Shown: positions 24,070 through 31,929 of the stretch, one piece after another
Position numbering within the stretch: the stretch's first letter is position 1
Layout: the number at the start of each line of letters is the position of its first letter
IMG/VR virus record: IMGVR_UViG_3300009159_000112
Location: 1-44,647 of that record
Source of the DNA: a virus
Length of the DNA stretch: 44,647 nt
Reading direction: 5' to 3' (one strand)
The notes under the pieces: model-generated
What the model was told of the DNA's origin: nothing
What the model saw: the letters and a program-made list of their open reading frames with translations, nothing else
Databases searched by the model: none
Position numbers and translations under genes: made by a program

Positions 24070-25767
24070 ATGAAGAGAAAACTAATAGACATAGATGTTA
24101 TTAACGGCTTAGAAAAAAGATCTATTAATGTAGCTTTGAAAGAAATAAACGAAGCTGCTGAAATAATTGCCGAAAAATTGAAGGTAGAAAGTTTGACTGT
24201 ACATTGCATTAATGAAAATGAAGTTACATTTGTAACACCAGATAGTAACTTTGTTCACGCTTCTTATAAAGTAGATAATCAAAATCTTCTTTTGGAAAAC
24301 ATAAAAGAATTAATTGTAAATGAAGAAAGTCAAAGAATATCTTCACTACAAAGTTTATCATCCATGCTTGAGTCAATAATTGATGATAAAAATGAAAATG
24401 CTGACAGTTTCTTCAATTCCTATATCAAGCTTCCTTTGAATAAAAAAGTTTTCAGAGAAAGCATAAGAGGAAAAAGAAATAAAATTGTCGAAACTAAACA
24501 AAATGAAAAAATCAATGAGTTTTCTGAATTCAGCAAGAATATCAATAAAAGAAAGCTTGTTGAATGGAAAGCTGTTTGCGAAAACATTTCAGAATTAATT
24601 AACTATAAAAAGGGTTCTCCTTTAAAAAATATGGTTAAGGTAAATGAAGACAACGAAAACAATATTGTTTCAGTAAAAATTCCAACTCTTAAAATAAGAA
24701 ACGAAGGAAAAATTCTTTCTTTTGATTGGAAAGTTCCAAGTTCTGAAATTACCTATCAACGATCAAAAATGAAAAAGGTAGTCAAAGAAAATATTTTTTC
24801 CAAGGCTATGAATGATCTTCGTCATGCAAATGCAATTTCTGATGTTGCTCTTATTGAAGCAACTTTAGAAAATATTGTAAGTGCTTGGCCAAGTATTGTT
24901 TATTTTACAAAAAGAGAATTATCTGGCATCGTAAAAGAATGCCTTAACAACGCAAACGCTCACAATTATGACGATTCAAGTTGTGAATTTATGGCTGATG
25001 CTATTCTTCGTACTGCTCACAATATCTACGAAGACCGTGTAGCTAAAGTTTTCAAAACTGCTGGTTTAGAAAACAGCAATGATTACGAAAAGTTTGCTGA
25101 AGTAAGTGAAATTGTTTATCCTAAAATTGATGAAGATTATCGCAGAGAAATAACTGCGTTTCATGATGCTTTCTCATCTTTAGTTGATGCACATAAAATT
25201 GCTTCTAGCTTAAATGATAAGCTTGTTAAAGCTAGACTTGAAAATGTTCTAGAATCTGTTGAAGAAATTTTAAACAAAGAAAGAAACATTGATTTCAATG
25301 TTCTTGTTGAAGCAAATAATATTTTAACATCAATCGTAGAATCTAATGTTCCTTTGGCACAAAAAGATTGGAATGTGTCTGACAAAGTTCACACAAGTGT
25401 AAACGGAAGCAATCCTTATACAGATAAACTAGCTAAAGTTGATGCCTTCCCAAGCAAATACAATGGTGATTGGAAATCTGCTGCTCCTGTTTCTGACGGA
25501 AAATCCTATTCAGGAAATTTAGATGCTGAAATGGGTTCCGCACATACATCTGGTGGCAAAGACATATTCCCAAATCTTTCAAACCCATACATCTTAAAAG
25601 ATGTAAAACCAAAAATTAATGATGATAGTCCAAATGTTACAGATTCTGATAATTTAGCTACCAATCAGGGTAACGACACTTGGCCTAATTTATCTAACCC
25701 ATATCTTCCTAAAAATGGTATGACACTAGATCAAAGCTTTAAACATCTTAACGATAGTGAAAAGTAA
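24070..25767 (+). CDS. Head-operon protein of unknown function, first gene
   Basis: The protein has 565 residues from ATG 24070, behind GGGGAG about 10 nt upstream. An in-frame TTG at 24052 is less likely. The N-terminal two-thirds are helical with charged residues (KEINEAAEIIAEKLKVESL). The C-terminal 120 residues are loop-rich, with repeated elements SNPYT, FPNLSNPYIL and WPNLSNPYLP. It directly precedes the prohead protease (11 bp gap) and scaffold genes, so a prohead or virion component is likely. No family is recognised. Codon use here is less extreme than in the small genes, with more GC in third positions, fitting high expression. Confidence 0.6.
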   Translation: MKRKLIDIDVINGLEKRSINVALKEINEAAEIIAEKLKVESLTVHCINENEVTFVTPDSNFVHASYKVDNQNLLLENIKELIVNEESQRISSLQSLSSMLESIIDDKNENADSFFNSYIKLPLNKKVFRESIRGKRNKIVETKQNEKINEFSEFSKNINKRKLVEWKAVCENISELINYKKGSPLKNMVKVNEDNENNIVSVKIPTLKIRNEGKILSFDWKVPSSEITYQRSKMKKVVKENIFSKAMNDLRHANAISDVALIEATLENIVSAWPSIVYFTKRELSGIVKECLNNANAHNYDDSSCEFMADAILRTAHNIYEDRVAKVFKTAGLENSNDYEKFAEVSEIVYPKIDEDYRREITAFHDAFSSLVDAHKIASSLNDKLVKARLENVLESVEEILNKERNIDFNVLVEANNILTSIVESNVPLAQKDWNVSDKVHTSVNGSNPYTDKLAKVDAFPSKYNGDWKSAAPVSDGKSYSGNLDAEMGSAHTSGGKDIFPNLSNPYILKDVKPKINDDSPNVTDSDNLATNQGNDTWPNLSNPYLPKNGMTLDQSFKHLNDSEK

Positions 25768-25778
25768 AGGAGATTTAT

Positions 25779-26432
25779 ATGAGCATGCTACTTGTAGATT
25801 CTTGTCAAAATAATAATGTCAATATGCAAATTAACGAAAGTTCTAATGGCAGAATGCGTTTTCGTGGTAAATTTCAAGCCGTAAATGAAGTTAACAAAAA
25901 TGGCAGAATATACAGCGAAAATGTTTTAAGGCAAAATGTTGAAGCTTTAAGTGATTTGATAAAAAAAAGAGGTTTAGTTGGTGAACTTGATCATCCAACT
26001 GATTCTATTGTTCATTATGAAAAAGCTTCTCATGTTATTACTAAACTTTGGTGGGATGGCAATAATTTAATGGGTGAAGGAGAAACTTTAAACACTCCAT
26101 ATGGGAGAACCCTTCGTGCTTTGTTAGAGGATGGTATTCCACCAGGAATAAGTAGTCGTGGTGTTGGTAGCGGTAAAACAAACGAACAAGGTCATTTGGT
26201 TATATCTGAAGGATATAAGCTTATAACATTTGATGTTGTTGCTGATCCATCAACTCACGGAGCGTTTCAGCAAAAAATTACTGGAGAAGGTTTTTCACAT
26301 TCTCCACAATTTATTCCAAATTATTCAGTAAAAAATACATCTTCAAGCATAGATAAAGTTAACAAAGATGCGTTAATTGCTGCGTTAGGCGGGATTATCA
26401 ATAATTATACTTCCAATTTAAAGAGAGGTTAG
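25779..26432 (+). CDS. Prohead protease (T4 gp21-like)
   Basis: The protein has 217 residues, behind AAAGGAG. Catalytic motifs of the gp21/S80 serine protease family are present: GELDHPTDS (His72), GISSRGVGSG (Ser125 or Ser126) and TFDVVADPST (Asp152/Asp156). The N-terminal GRMRFRGKFQAVNEVNKNGR is also conserved. It cuts scaffold, internal and capsid precursors during head maturation, usually after a hydrophobic residue-x-Glu. This makes it the likely enzyme for the many targeting-like N-termini in this window. The scaffold gene follows after 2 bp. Confidence 0.9.
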   Translation: MSMLLVDSCQNNNVNMQINESSNGRMRFRGKFQAVNEVNKNGRIYSENVLRQNVEALSDLIKKRGLVGELDHPTDSIVHYEKASHVITKLWWDGNNLMGEGETLNTPYGRTLRALLEDGIPPGISSRGVGSGKTNEQGHLVISEGYKLITFDVVADPSTHGAFQQKITGEGFSHSPQFIPNYSVKNTSSSIDKVNKDALIAALGGIINNYTSNLKRG

Positions 26433-26434
26433 GA

Positions 26435-27337
26435 ATGGACAAAATTACAGAAGCTTTGAAAAAATTACTTCCTGAAAATCAATTCAACGAAGTTTCTTCA
26501 GCTGTACAGGATATGTTAGGTTCAGCTAAAGAAGAAATGGAAAAAGAATATAACAAAAATCTTGAAGATGCATATTCACAACTTTCTCAAGATTTGGAAA
26601 GTGCTGAAAAAACAGCTTACACAGGATACCAAGAAGCATATGCTATTATTTCTGATCTCAGAAATAGACTTGAACTCCAATCTGAAGAGTTTAACAAAAC
26701 TCTTGAAGAAGGATATGAAGAAGCATATAAAATGTTACTTTCAGAAAGAGAAAAAAATAAAGACATCGAAACCGAACTTTATGAAGAATATGATGGCAAA
26801 CTTGCAGAAATGAAAAACTATATTGTAGAAAAAGTTGATCAATTCTTGCAACAAAAGGGTGTAGAAATTTACGAACAAGCTAAGAAAGATATCCTCAGCG
26901 ATCCAGCACTTGTAGAACACAAGCTTGCCTTGGACAAAATTGCTGATATTACTTCTAGCTATTTAAAGAACGAAGAATGTACTTTTGCTACTTCTTCTAA
27001 ATTAAATGAAGCTTCTAAATCTATCGAAGAATTAAGAAACCAAGTTCGTTTGTTGGAAGCTAGAAATATTAGACTTTCGACAGACAACACTAAACTTCAT
27101 GAATCGGTAAAGAAATTTAATCATTTTGTTAATGAAAACAAAAACAATAATGAATCAAAATCTGATAAAAAAAGTAAATTTATCAGCGAACAGAAAGAAA
27201 GAACTGAGAAAGCAAAGAATGTATCGGGGAGAGGTCATGTCGATACCAACAAAGTACAGGTTATTGCGGAATATAACTCTGGAAAAGGTAACGAAAACAA
27301 CGAATTGCTAGTTTTATCTGGCATTAAAAAACTTTAA
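26435..27337 (+). CDS. Prohead scaffold/core protein (gp22-like)
   Basis: The protein has 300 residues and is almost entirely charged coiled-coil (about residues 20-225), with heptad-like Leu/Ile and many Glu and Lys. It sits between the protease and the capsid protein, which is the usual place of the T4 gp22 scaffold. Several E-A-Y-x-x-L elements repeat (EEAYKML, QEAYAII). The C-terminus is basic then neutral (GKGNENNELLVLSGIKKL). It should form the core around which the prohead shell assembles and then be degraded by the protease. Confidence 0.8.
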   Translation: MDKITEALKKLLPENQFNEVSSAVQDMLGSAKEEMEKEYNKNLEDAYSQLSQDLESAEKTAYTGYQEAYAIISDLRNRLELQSEEFNKTLEEGYEEAYKMLLSEREKNKDIETELYEEYDGKLAEMKNYIVEKVDQFLQQKGVEIYEQAKKDILSDPALVEHKLALDKIADITSSYLKNEECTFATSSKLNEASKSIEELRNQVRLLEARNIRLSTDNTKLHESVKKFNHFVNENKNNNESKSDKKSKFISEQKERTEKAKNVSGRGHVDTNKVQVIAEYNSGKGNENNELLVLSGIKKL

Positions 27338-27356
27338 TTTAAAAGGCTAAAACAAA

Positions 27357-28787
27357 ATGAATACTATTTCAAAATTTTTAAACGAGTCTAAAGAACTCGA
27401 ATCTCGTTGGTCCTCAACTGGCATTCTTGATGGGATCGGTGATCGTTATCTCCGTTCTGCTACAGCTGTGCTTCTTGAGAACCAAAGACTTATTAACGAA
27501 GTTTCAACTGACACATCTGATGTTGCTCAGTTCAAACGCATTAGCATTCCATTGGTTAGAAGAATCTATCCCCAATTAATTGCTAATAAAATTGTTTCTG
27601 TACAACCCCTTCTTGGGCCTACAGGATTAGTATATTATCTTAGGTTCCGTTATTCCTCTAACAAGGGTTCTATCCGTGGAGCTTCCAACAATGGTGGTTT
27701 TCCTGGCGATGATGCAAATAGCTTGCAACAATTAGCAGATGGTACTGCTAACTTAAGCATCTATTACAGTAGCCAATTCGTTCAAAACGAAAATCATCCT
27801 GATGCTGGTGCTGTTGCTGCAACTACTTTTGTATTAGAACACACACCAGTTCTTGCTGGTACTATTACTGGAAGTATTTATCTTGCTGGAACAATGTCGC
27901 AAACCTTTAGCTTTAGTTCTAATGGTACATTTATACCAGTAACTATAGGCTCGCCAGCACAAACTGTGACAGCTGCTACTTTAGATTTAGCTACTGGTCT
28001 TGTTAGCTTTACTTGGAGTGGTGCACCTGGCACACACAATACCACTATTAGCTATGAATATAACATGGAATGTAATCAGGATCTTCCTGAAATCAATCTT
28101 GTTATTGAATCTGAAGAAATTGCTGCTAAGACTCGTAAGCTCAAAGCTGTATGGTCTTATGAAGCTCAACAAGATCTTCGTAGCCAACACAATCTTGATG
28201 CTGAAGCTGAATTGACAGCTGTATTGGCACAAGAAATCAATCTTGAAATTGATCGTGAAATTTTGACTGACCTTAGAAACAATGCTGGTACTGTTGCAGC
28301 TTGGGATTATTCTACTGCTCTTGGCGAAACCGTTAAAGAAAAGTATGAATCCTTATATGTTAAGGTAACTGAAGTATCTAATGTTATTCATCGTAAAACT
28401 CTTCGTGGTGGAGCGAATTTTATCGTAACCTCCCCTGAAGTTGCAAGCGTATTTGAAACTGCAACTGCTGGTTTTGCTCCTGCACCTTCTGAAACTTTCA
28501 CCTCTTCTTTAGGTGTACAGTATGTTGGTACGATTAATAATCGTTGGAGATTATATAAAGACCCATTGTTCCCAACCAATCAGTTGTTGATGGGCTACAA
28601 GGGTGATAGTTACATGGATAGCGGTTATTTCTACTGCCCATATGTACCTTTGACACAAACTCCTACCGTTCTTGATCCTGAGAGCTTCTGTCCAAGACGA
28701 GGTATTCTTACTCGTTATGGTAAGAAACTTTTGCGTGAAGGTAGCAAGTTTTATGCTAGATTATCCATTGCAAACTTTATTGTGTAA
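27357..28787 (+). CDS. Major capsid protein (gp23-like)
   Basis: The protein has 476 residues. The conserved T4-type entry region is visible: PLVRRIYPQLIANKIVSVQPLLGPTG spans the start of the HK97-fold domain. ALGETVKEKYESLY, IHRKTLRGGANFIVTSPEVA and the ending SIANFIV are also typical of gp23. The first residues (MNTISKFLNESKELESRW) resemble the cargo-targeting signature, with a possible protease site at FLNE. T4 gp23 has a 65-residue removable arm; here it would be only about ten residues, a notable difference. Codons are the most GC-balanced of the window, fitting the highest expression. Confidence 0.92.
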   Translation: MNTISKFLNESKELESRWSSTGILDGIGDRYLRSATAVLLENQRLINEVSTDTSDVAQFKRISIPLVRRIYPQLIANKIVSVQPLLGPTGLVYYLRFRYSSNKGSIRGASNNGGFPGDDANSLQQLADGTANLSIYYSSQFVQNENHPDAGAVAATTFVLEHTPVLAGTITGSIYLAGTMSQTFSFSSNGTFIPVTIGSPAQTVTAATLDLATGLVSFTWSGAPGTHNTTISYEYNMECNQDLPEINLVIESEEIAAKTRKLKAVWSYEAQQDLRSQHNLDAEAELTAVLAQEINLEIDREILTDLRNNAGTVAAWDYSTALGETVKEKYESLYVKVTEVSNVIHRKTLRGGANFIVTSPEVASVFETATAGFAPAPSETFTSSLGVQYVGTINNRWRLYKDPLFPTNQLLMGYKGDSYMDSGYFYCPYVPLTQTPTVLDPESFCPRRGILTRYGKKLLREGSKFYARLSIANFIV

Positions 28788-28812
28788 AAAATTCACAATA
28801 ATTTTAAAAAAC

Positions 28813-28842
28813 AAAAACTCGTCTGGAAACAGGCGAGTTTTT
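28813..28842 (+). terminator. Strong terminator after the capsid gene
   Basis: A 13-bp stem (28813-28825 with 28830-28842) with one G-T pair, a GAAA tetraloop and a T-run follow the capsid gene. It separates the head operon from an early-type promoter. Confidence 0.9.
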
Positions 28843-28845
28843 TTA

Positions 28846-28873
28846 TTGACATTTTTAAAAATTTTATTACAAT
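28846..28873 (+). promoter_or_regulatory. Sigma70-type promoter for the zinc-ribbon gene
   Basis: TTGACA (28846-28851), a 16-bp spacer and TACAAT (28868-28873) fit host sigma70 consensus well. The gene starts 33 bp downstream after a weak GAAGT. It differs from the TAAATA elements before putative late genes. Confidence 0.7.
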
Positions 28874-28906
28874 GTTTAAAGGATAAAAAAAACAAAGAGA
28901 AGTAAA

Positions 28907-29086
28907 ATGAACTTGTCAAAATTCAGAGAAACCTATTGTTCTATTGGCTCCAGAAATATCATTGTTATTAAGTGTAAAAACTGCAACTTAGATAAAACTA
29001 TTCAAAAACATAAAGCTCAAGAAAACATTATGAAGAATAAATTTTATTATTGTCATAAATGTAAAACTTCTAAGAAACTTATTTAG
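28907..29086 (+). CDS. Small zinc-ribbon protein (59 residues)
   Basis: The frame begins MNLSKFRETYCSIGSRN. It holds CKNC and, 24 residues further on, CHKC, the layout of a four-cysteine zinc ribbon. It is rich in Lys (KKLI at the end). It has its own sigma70-like promoter and overlaps the convergent HExxH gene by 4 bp. A nucleic-acid-binding or regulatory role during early infection is likely; the family is not known. Confidence 0.65.
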   Translation: MNLSKFRETYCSIGSRNIIVIKCKNCNLDKTIQKHKAQENIMKNKFYYCHKCKTSKKLI

Positions 29087-29664
29087 TCAGGTAAATCCCG
29101 CATTAAATTATTAACAATGTCTTGATGTGATTTTACCCAATTTAAAAATTGAACTTCCGCAGCTTTAGGGCCAATTTCATTGGTTGATCCCTTTGTTTGC
29201 AATTCATTTTCATGAGTTGCTTCATGAACAATGGTACTTGCAATTTCTATTACTGCTCTTTTTGTATTTCCAAGTTCCTTCAATATTCTACTAATATTTA
29301 CTTCAATGGTGTCAGATGGATGTATTTTATTTAAATCAAGATTAGGTATTTGTTGTTTTAAAACAACATTAGGAATCATATTAACTTGATGTTTTTCAAT
29401 AACATCATTTCCAAATTTTAATCTTATTTTTTCTGCTTCATTTTGGTCTATTACTTTTTGATTTTTAGCAGAACTGTAAAGACCATAAACACCAGATTGC
29501 AAAGGTATAATAGTATTAATGTTATAAAGAAGCTTCTCGTTGAACATCTGCACTAATTTAACACTAATTTTTGCTTTATCATAAATAACATCAATTTTAC
29601 TTTCGTCAACTTCTTTAGTTCCCAAAGTATTTACTTCTAACCAATTTTTGAATGAAATATACAT
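29083..29664 (-). CDS. HExxH metalloprotease-like protein with capsid-targeting-like start
   Basis: The protein has 193 residues. The N-terminus, MYISFKNWLEVNTLGTKEVD, fits the cargo signature, with a possible gp21 cut after W-L-E. A zinc-binding HEATH motif (His147, Glu148, His151) lies in the helix ASTIVHEATHENE. A possible third ligand is Glu170 in GPKAAEVQF. The context suggests a gluzincin-like peptidase, packaged with the DNA and delivered to the host. Before its ATG stands TAAATA with a 4-nt gap and no Shine-Dalgarno. The main alternative is a non-protease metal protein. Confidence 0.7.
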   Translation of the reverse strand: MYISFKNWLEVNTLGTKEVDESKIDVIYDKAKISVKLVQMFNEKLLYNINTIIPLQSGVYGLYSSAKNQKVIDQNEAEKIRLKFGNDVIEKHQVNMIPNVVLKQQIPNLDLNKIHPSDTIEVNISRILKELGNTKRAVIEIASTIVHEATHENELQTKGSTNEIGPKAAEVQFLNWVKSHQDIVNNLMRDLPD

Positions 29665-29668
29665 ATTT

Positions 29669-29674
29669 TATTTA
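29669..29674 (-). promoter_or_regulatory. T4-late-like TAAATA box, HExxH gene
   Basis: On the minus strand TAAATA ends exactly 4 nt before the ATG at 29664, with no Shine-Dalgarno between them. The same spacing occurs before 30627 and 41004. Confidence 0.45.
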
Positions 29675-29734
29675 TTAACAATGCATTCAAATTATAAAAA
29701 TATAATACCTTTTAAAAAATCCACAAAATATTAA

Positions 29735-29762
29735 TTGACAAAGTAAAATTAATTTGTATAAT
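29735..29762 (+). promoter_or_regulatory. Perfect-consensus sigma70 promoter, acyl-carrier gene
   Basis: TTGACA (29735-29740), a 16-bp spacer and TATAAT (29757-29762) match the host consensus at all 12 positions. The acyl carrier gene starts 35 bp downstream after AAAGGAA. Early, strong expression is likely. Confidence 0.85.
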
Positions 29763-29796
29763 TTTGTTTATTGCTAATTTTCAAAAGGAATTATCT

Positions 29797-30048
29797 ATGA
29801 AGAATATAAATGTAATTGAGTTTAAAGAAGTAATATGTGAGCTATTGCATGTAGATAAAGAGGAAGTTAACATAAATACAAAATTAAGTGATTTAAATTT
29901 AGATTCCCTTGACTACATGCAATTGTTTTATGACATTGAAGAAAAATTTAACATAGAAATATCAGAAGGTGTATTTAATCAAATAAATCCTGAGACTGAT
30001 ATAGAAAAGTTGTTCACTTTAACAAATAAAAACATTGTATTAGCTTGA
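29797..30048 (+). CDS. Acyl carrier protein
   Basis: The protein has 83 residues from ATG 29797, with AAAGGAA 7 nt upstream; an upstream TTG is less likely. Its core, KLSDLNLDSLDYMQLFYDIE, carries the DSL motif. Ser37 would receive the phosphopantetheine arm. The following EEKFNIEISE and the Asp/Glu-rich helix are classic ACP. It may feed fatty-acid or acyl-transfer steps in the host, such as lipid or lipopolysaccharide change, or decoy the host's ACP. No acyltransferase partner is recognised in this window. It has the best promoter seen here and is convergent with the endonuclease-like gene. Confidence 0.85.
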   Translation: MKNINVIEFKEVICELLHVDKEEVNINTKLSDLNLDSLDYMQLFYDIEEKFNIEISEGVFNQINPETDIEKLFTLTNKNIVLA

Positions 30049-30627
30049 TCTCAAAGCAAATGGAATGCAATGGTTTATGATTTTTAAAAATTTTTCTGAT
30101 GTCATTTCATTTTTAAATAGTAAATATCCTTTTTTATTTTTAAATATAGGCAAGTTAATAATATTAAAATATTTTATTATGTTCTCAATAGATTTTACAT
30201 CATACCCTATTGTTTTAAATCCACAAATATTTCCTACATGTACACCTCTATCTAAAAACCAAGTACAAAGACCTAAATCCCCCAAACCATCTAAAACTTC
30301 CATTTCAATTTTTTTAATTCCATTTTTATAAAATAAATTTTTAAAATCAACAAAAATATAATTAGAAAATGAATTCCATCTAAATCCAGTTTCATCTTCT
30401 ATAAAACTCTTTGGTCTTGATAGTATTTTTAATTCTTCTGCCTTGCACCTTAACCAATTTACATTTTCACTTTTGTTACATCTCATAAGAAGATGTGGAT
30501 TTTTAGATTTATTAGGATGAATTACACTAGATGATCCTAAAAGAGTGCCAAAAATAGTTTGTTTTTGTCTGTTAGATAGTTTTAAAATTCTTAAGCTATC
30601 AGGATTTGTTTGCCATTCTTCTAACAT
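30040..30627 (-). CDS. Diverged LAGLIDADG endonuclease-like protein
   Basis: The protein has 195 residues. Two half-sites of LAGLIDADG_2-type enzymes are visible. The first is NRQKQTIFGTLLGSSSVIHP (residues 19-38), where family members usually have an LLGDG-like Asp; here it is Ser. The second is LGLCTWFLDRGV (about 115-126), which matches the W-x-x-DDG motif with only the first Asp left. One or both active sites may be lost, leaving a DNA-binding or maturase-like protein. Free-standing homing genes of this type are common phage invaders. It sits between accessory genes. The start has TAAATA 4 nt before it and no ribosome site. Confidence 0.65.
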   Translation of the reverse strand: MLEEWQTNPDSLRILKLSNRQKQTIFGTLLGSSSVIHPNKSKNPHLLMRCNKSENVNWLRCKAEELKILSRPKSFIEDETGFRWNSFSNYIFVDFKNLFYKNGIKKIEMEVLDGLGDLGLCTWFLDRGVHVGNICGFKTIGYDVKSIENIIKYFNIINLPIFKNKKGYLLFKNEMTSEKFLKIINHCIPFALRSS

Positions 30628-30631
30628 ATAT

Positions 30632-30637
30632 TATTTA
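30632..30637 (-). promoter_or_regulatory. T4-late-like TAAATA box, endonuclease-like gene
   Basis: On the minus strand TAAATA is followed by ATAT and the ATG at 30627. Spacing is the same as for the genes at 29664 and 41004, and no Shine-Dalgarno is present. Confidence 0.45.
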
Positions 30638-30736
30638 CTATAAATTGGTAGGAATTAACACCAATAAAACACATATTTATTTTTTTTAAAAATACATAAT
30701 ATAAGTTCAAATAATTCTCATAGAAAGGAAATTATT

Positions 30737-31147
30737 ATGGGTGCTTCTTCTGTTACTGGTAAAGGTGCTGGTGCAGCATTTACCAAAGGGCCACACAATG
30801 GTCGTGATTATTTTTCTCCAATAGGTGCTGGTTGTGTTGTAGTAGCATGTGGAGAATGTACTACAGAACCAAATACTACAGGTTCTGGTAATTGGCAAGT
30901 TATTGTTACACTACCAGAATTTCCAGAAGGTCCAGAAAAGTATGGAGTTTTTGCCATGCAATCTGACTTTACTAATAGTGATGGTCGTAATCAATATCCA
31001 CCACATATCGAAAAGCTTGATGCCAACGGCAACAATGCTGATGATGGTTGGGATAGTGGATTTGGTGGTTTCAATCTTCATACAGGCGATAATGATGAAA
31101 GAACATTCATGTATCAAGTTGTTAAGTATGGTATGAATATAGTTTAA
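30737..31147 (+). CDS. Structural protein with MGASSVTGKGAGA start
   Basis: The protein has 136 residues and starts after AAAGGAA. The first 13 residues, MGASSVTGKGAGA, closely match those of the next gene. The rest is Gly/Asp/Asn-rich, with strands (NWQVIVTLPEFP, YGVFAMQSDFT) and the loop DDGWDSGFGGFNLHTGDNDE. This suggests a beta-rich surface or tail protein. A hairpin follows. No family is recognised. Confidence 0.6.
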   Translation: MGASSVTGKGAGAAFTKGPHNGRDYFSPIGAGCVVVACGECTTEPNTTGSGNWQVIVTLPEFPEGPEKYGVFAMQSDFTNSDGRNQYPPHIEKLDANGNNADDGWDSGFGGFNLHTGDNDERTFMYQVVKYGMNIV

Positions 31148-31161
31148 TGTAATTTAACTTA

Positions 31162-31192
31162 ATCTTACAGGGTTTATAAAGCCCTGTAAGAT
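31162..31192 (+). terminator. Rho-independent terminator
   Basis: An 11-bp perfect stem (ATCTTACAGGG with CCCTGTAAGAT) with a 9-nt loop precedes a T-rich tract. The next gene starts 27 bp downstream. Confidence 0.8.
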
Positions 31193-31218
31193 ATTTTTAT
31201 ATAGAAAGTAAAATAATT

Positions 31219-31800
31219 ATGGGAGCAACATCAACAGAAGGCAAAGGAAATGGAGCCGTAGAAAATTCTTTTCCAAGAATTCAAAATAATGTAAAAGTAC
31301 AAAATCTAGCAGAAGATGTTATTTCAGCAATTGCAAATGCATCGTCTTCATCTGAAATTTCGACCATAGTGTCATACACTAATTCGGTTGTATCACTTCC
31401 TGTACATCAGATATCTGAATCTGATGCTGGGAAACTATTTTTGTTAGATCATGGGCCAAATGGATTTATAACATTGCCAGAATTAAGCACTACTACGATT
31501 GGCCAGACATTCCGCTTTTTAACAACGGTTAGACCAGATCAATTCTTCATTCAATGTTATCCGTTTTCCGATCTAATGACTGGCAGTTTAACACTAAACA
31601 AAAATGGGGTAGCTGAAACTAGAACTTTTGCTGCTGACAATACCACTAATAAAATTGAATATGGAACCAATAACAGGACTGGTGGTATCATAGGAAGTTA
31701 TGTGGTGGCAATCAGTTTGGGAACCAGTTACTGGATACAAGGTGATGTCATTACAGATGGTGGTCAAACTGTAAGCAATCCGTTTGGCACAAATACATAA
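31219..31800 (+). CDS. Structural protein sharing its N-terminus with the previous gene
   Basis: The protein has 193 residues. MGATSTEGKGNGAVENSF repeats the N-terminal pattern of the upstream gene, but the remainder does not align. Residues about 60-193 are Thr/Ser/Gly-rich and beta-like (FLLDHGPNGFITLPELSTTT, GQTFRFLTTVRPDQFFIQCY, GSYVVAISLGTSYWIQGD). That is the form of phage tail-fibre or receptor-side proteins. The ribosome site, AGAAAG, is weak. A terminator follows. It may be a fibre module. Confidence 0.6.
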   Translation: MGATSTEGKGNGAVENSFPRIQNNVKVQNLAEDVISAIANASSSSEISTIVSYTNSVVSLPVHQISESDAGKLFLLDHGPNGFITLPELSTTTIGQTFRFLTTVRPDQFFIQCYPFSDLMTGSLTLNKNGVAETRTFAADNTTNKIEYGTNNRTGGIIGSYVVAISLGTSYWIQGDVITDGGQTVSNPFGTNT

Positions 31801-31873
31801 AGTAAAATTACATAGAATAAAAAAAATATACTTGTTCTATTTAAACATATTATTATTAGAAAATGCATTTTAG

Positions 31874-31904
31874 AATATCCTTCTTGAAAAAAAAGAAGGA
31901 TATT
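31874..31904 (+). terminator. Rho-independent terminator
   Basis: A 12-bp stem (AATATCCTTCTT with AAGAAGGATATT) and a 7-nt A-rich loop are followed by eight or more T residues. It ends the structural gene pair. Confidence 0.85.
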
Positions 31905-31929
31905 TTTTTTTATAAAACTATTATAAATT

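Noticed and set aside
26562-26813. Second frame inside the scaffold gene
   Set aside because: Out-of-frame Lys-rich shadow of the Glu-rich coiled coil.
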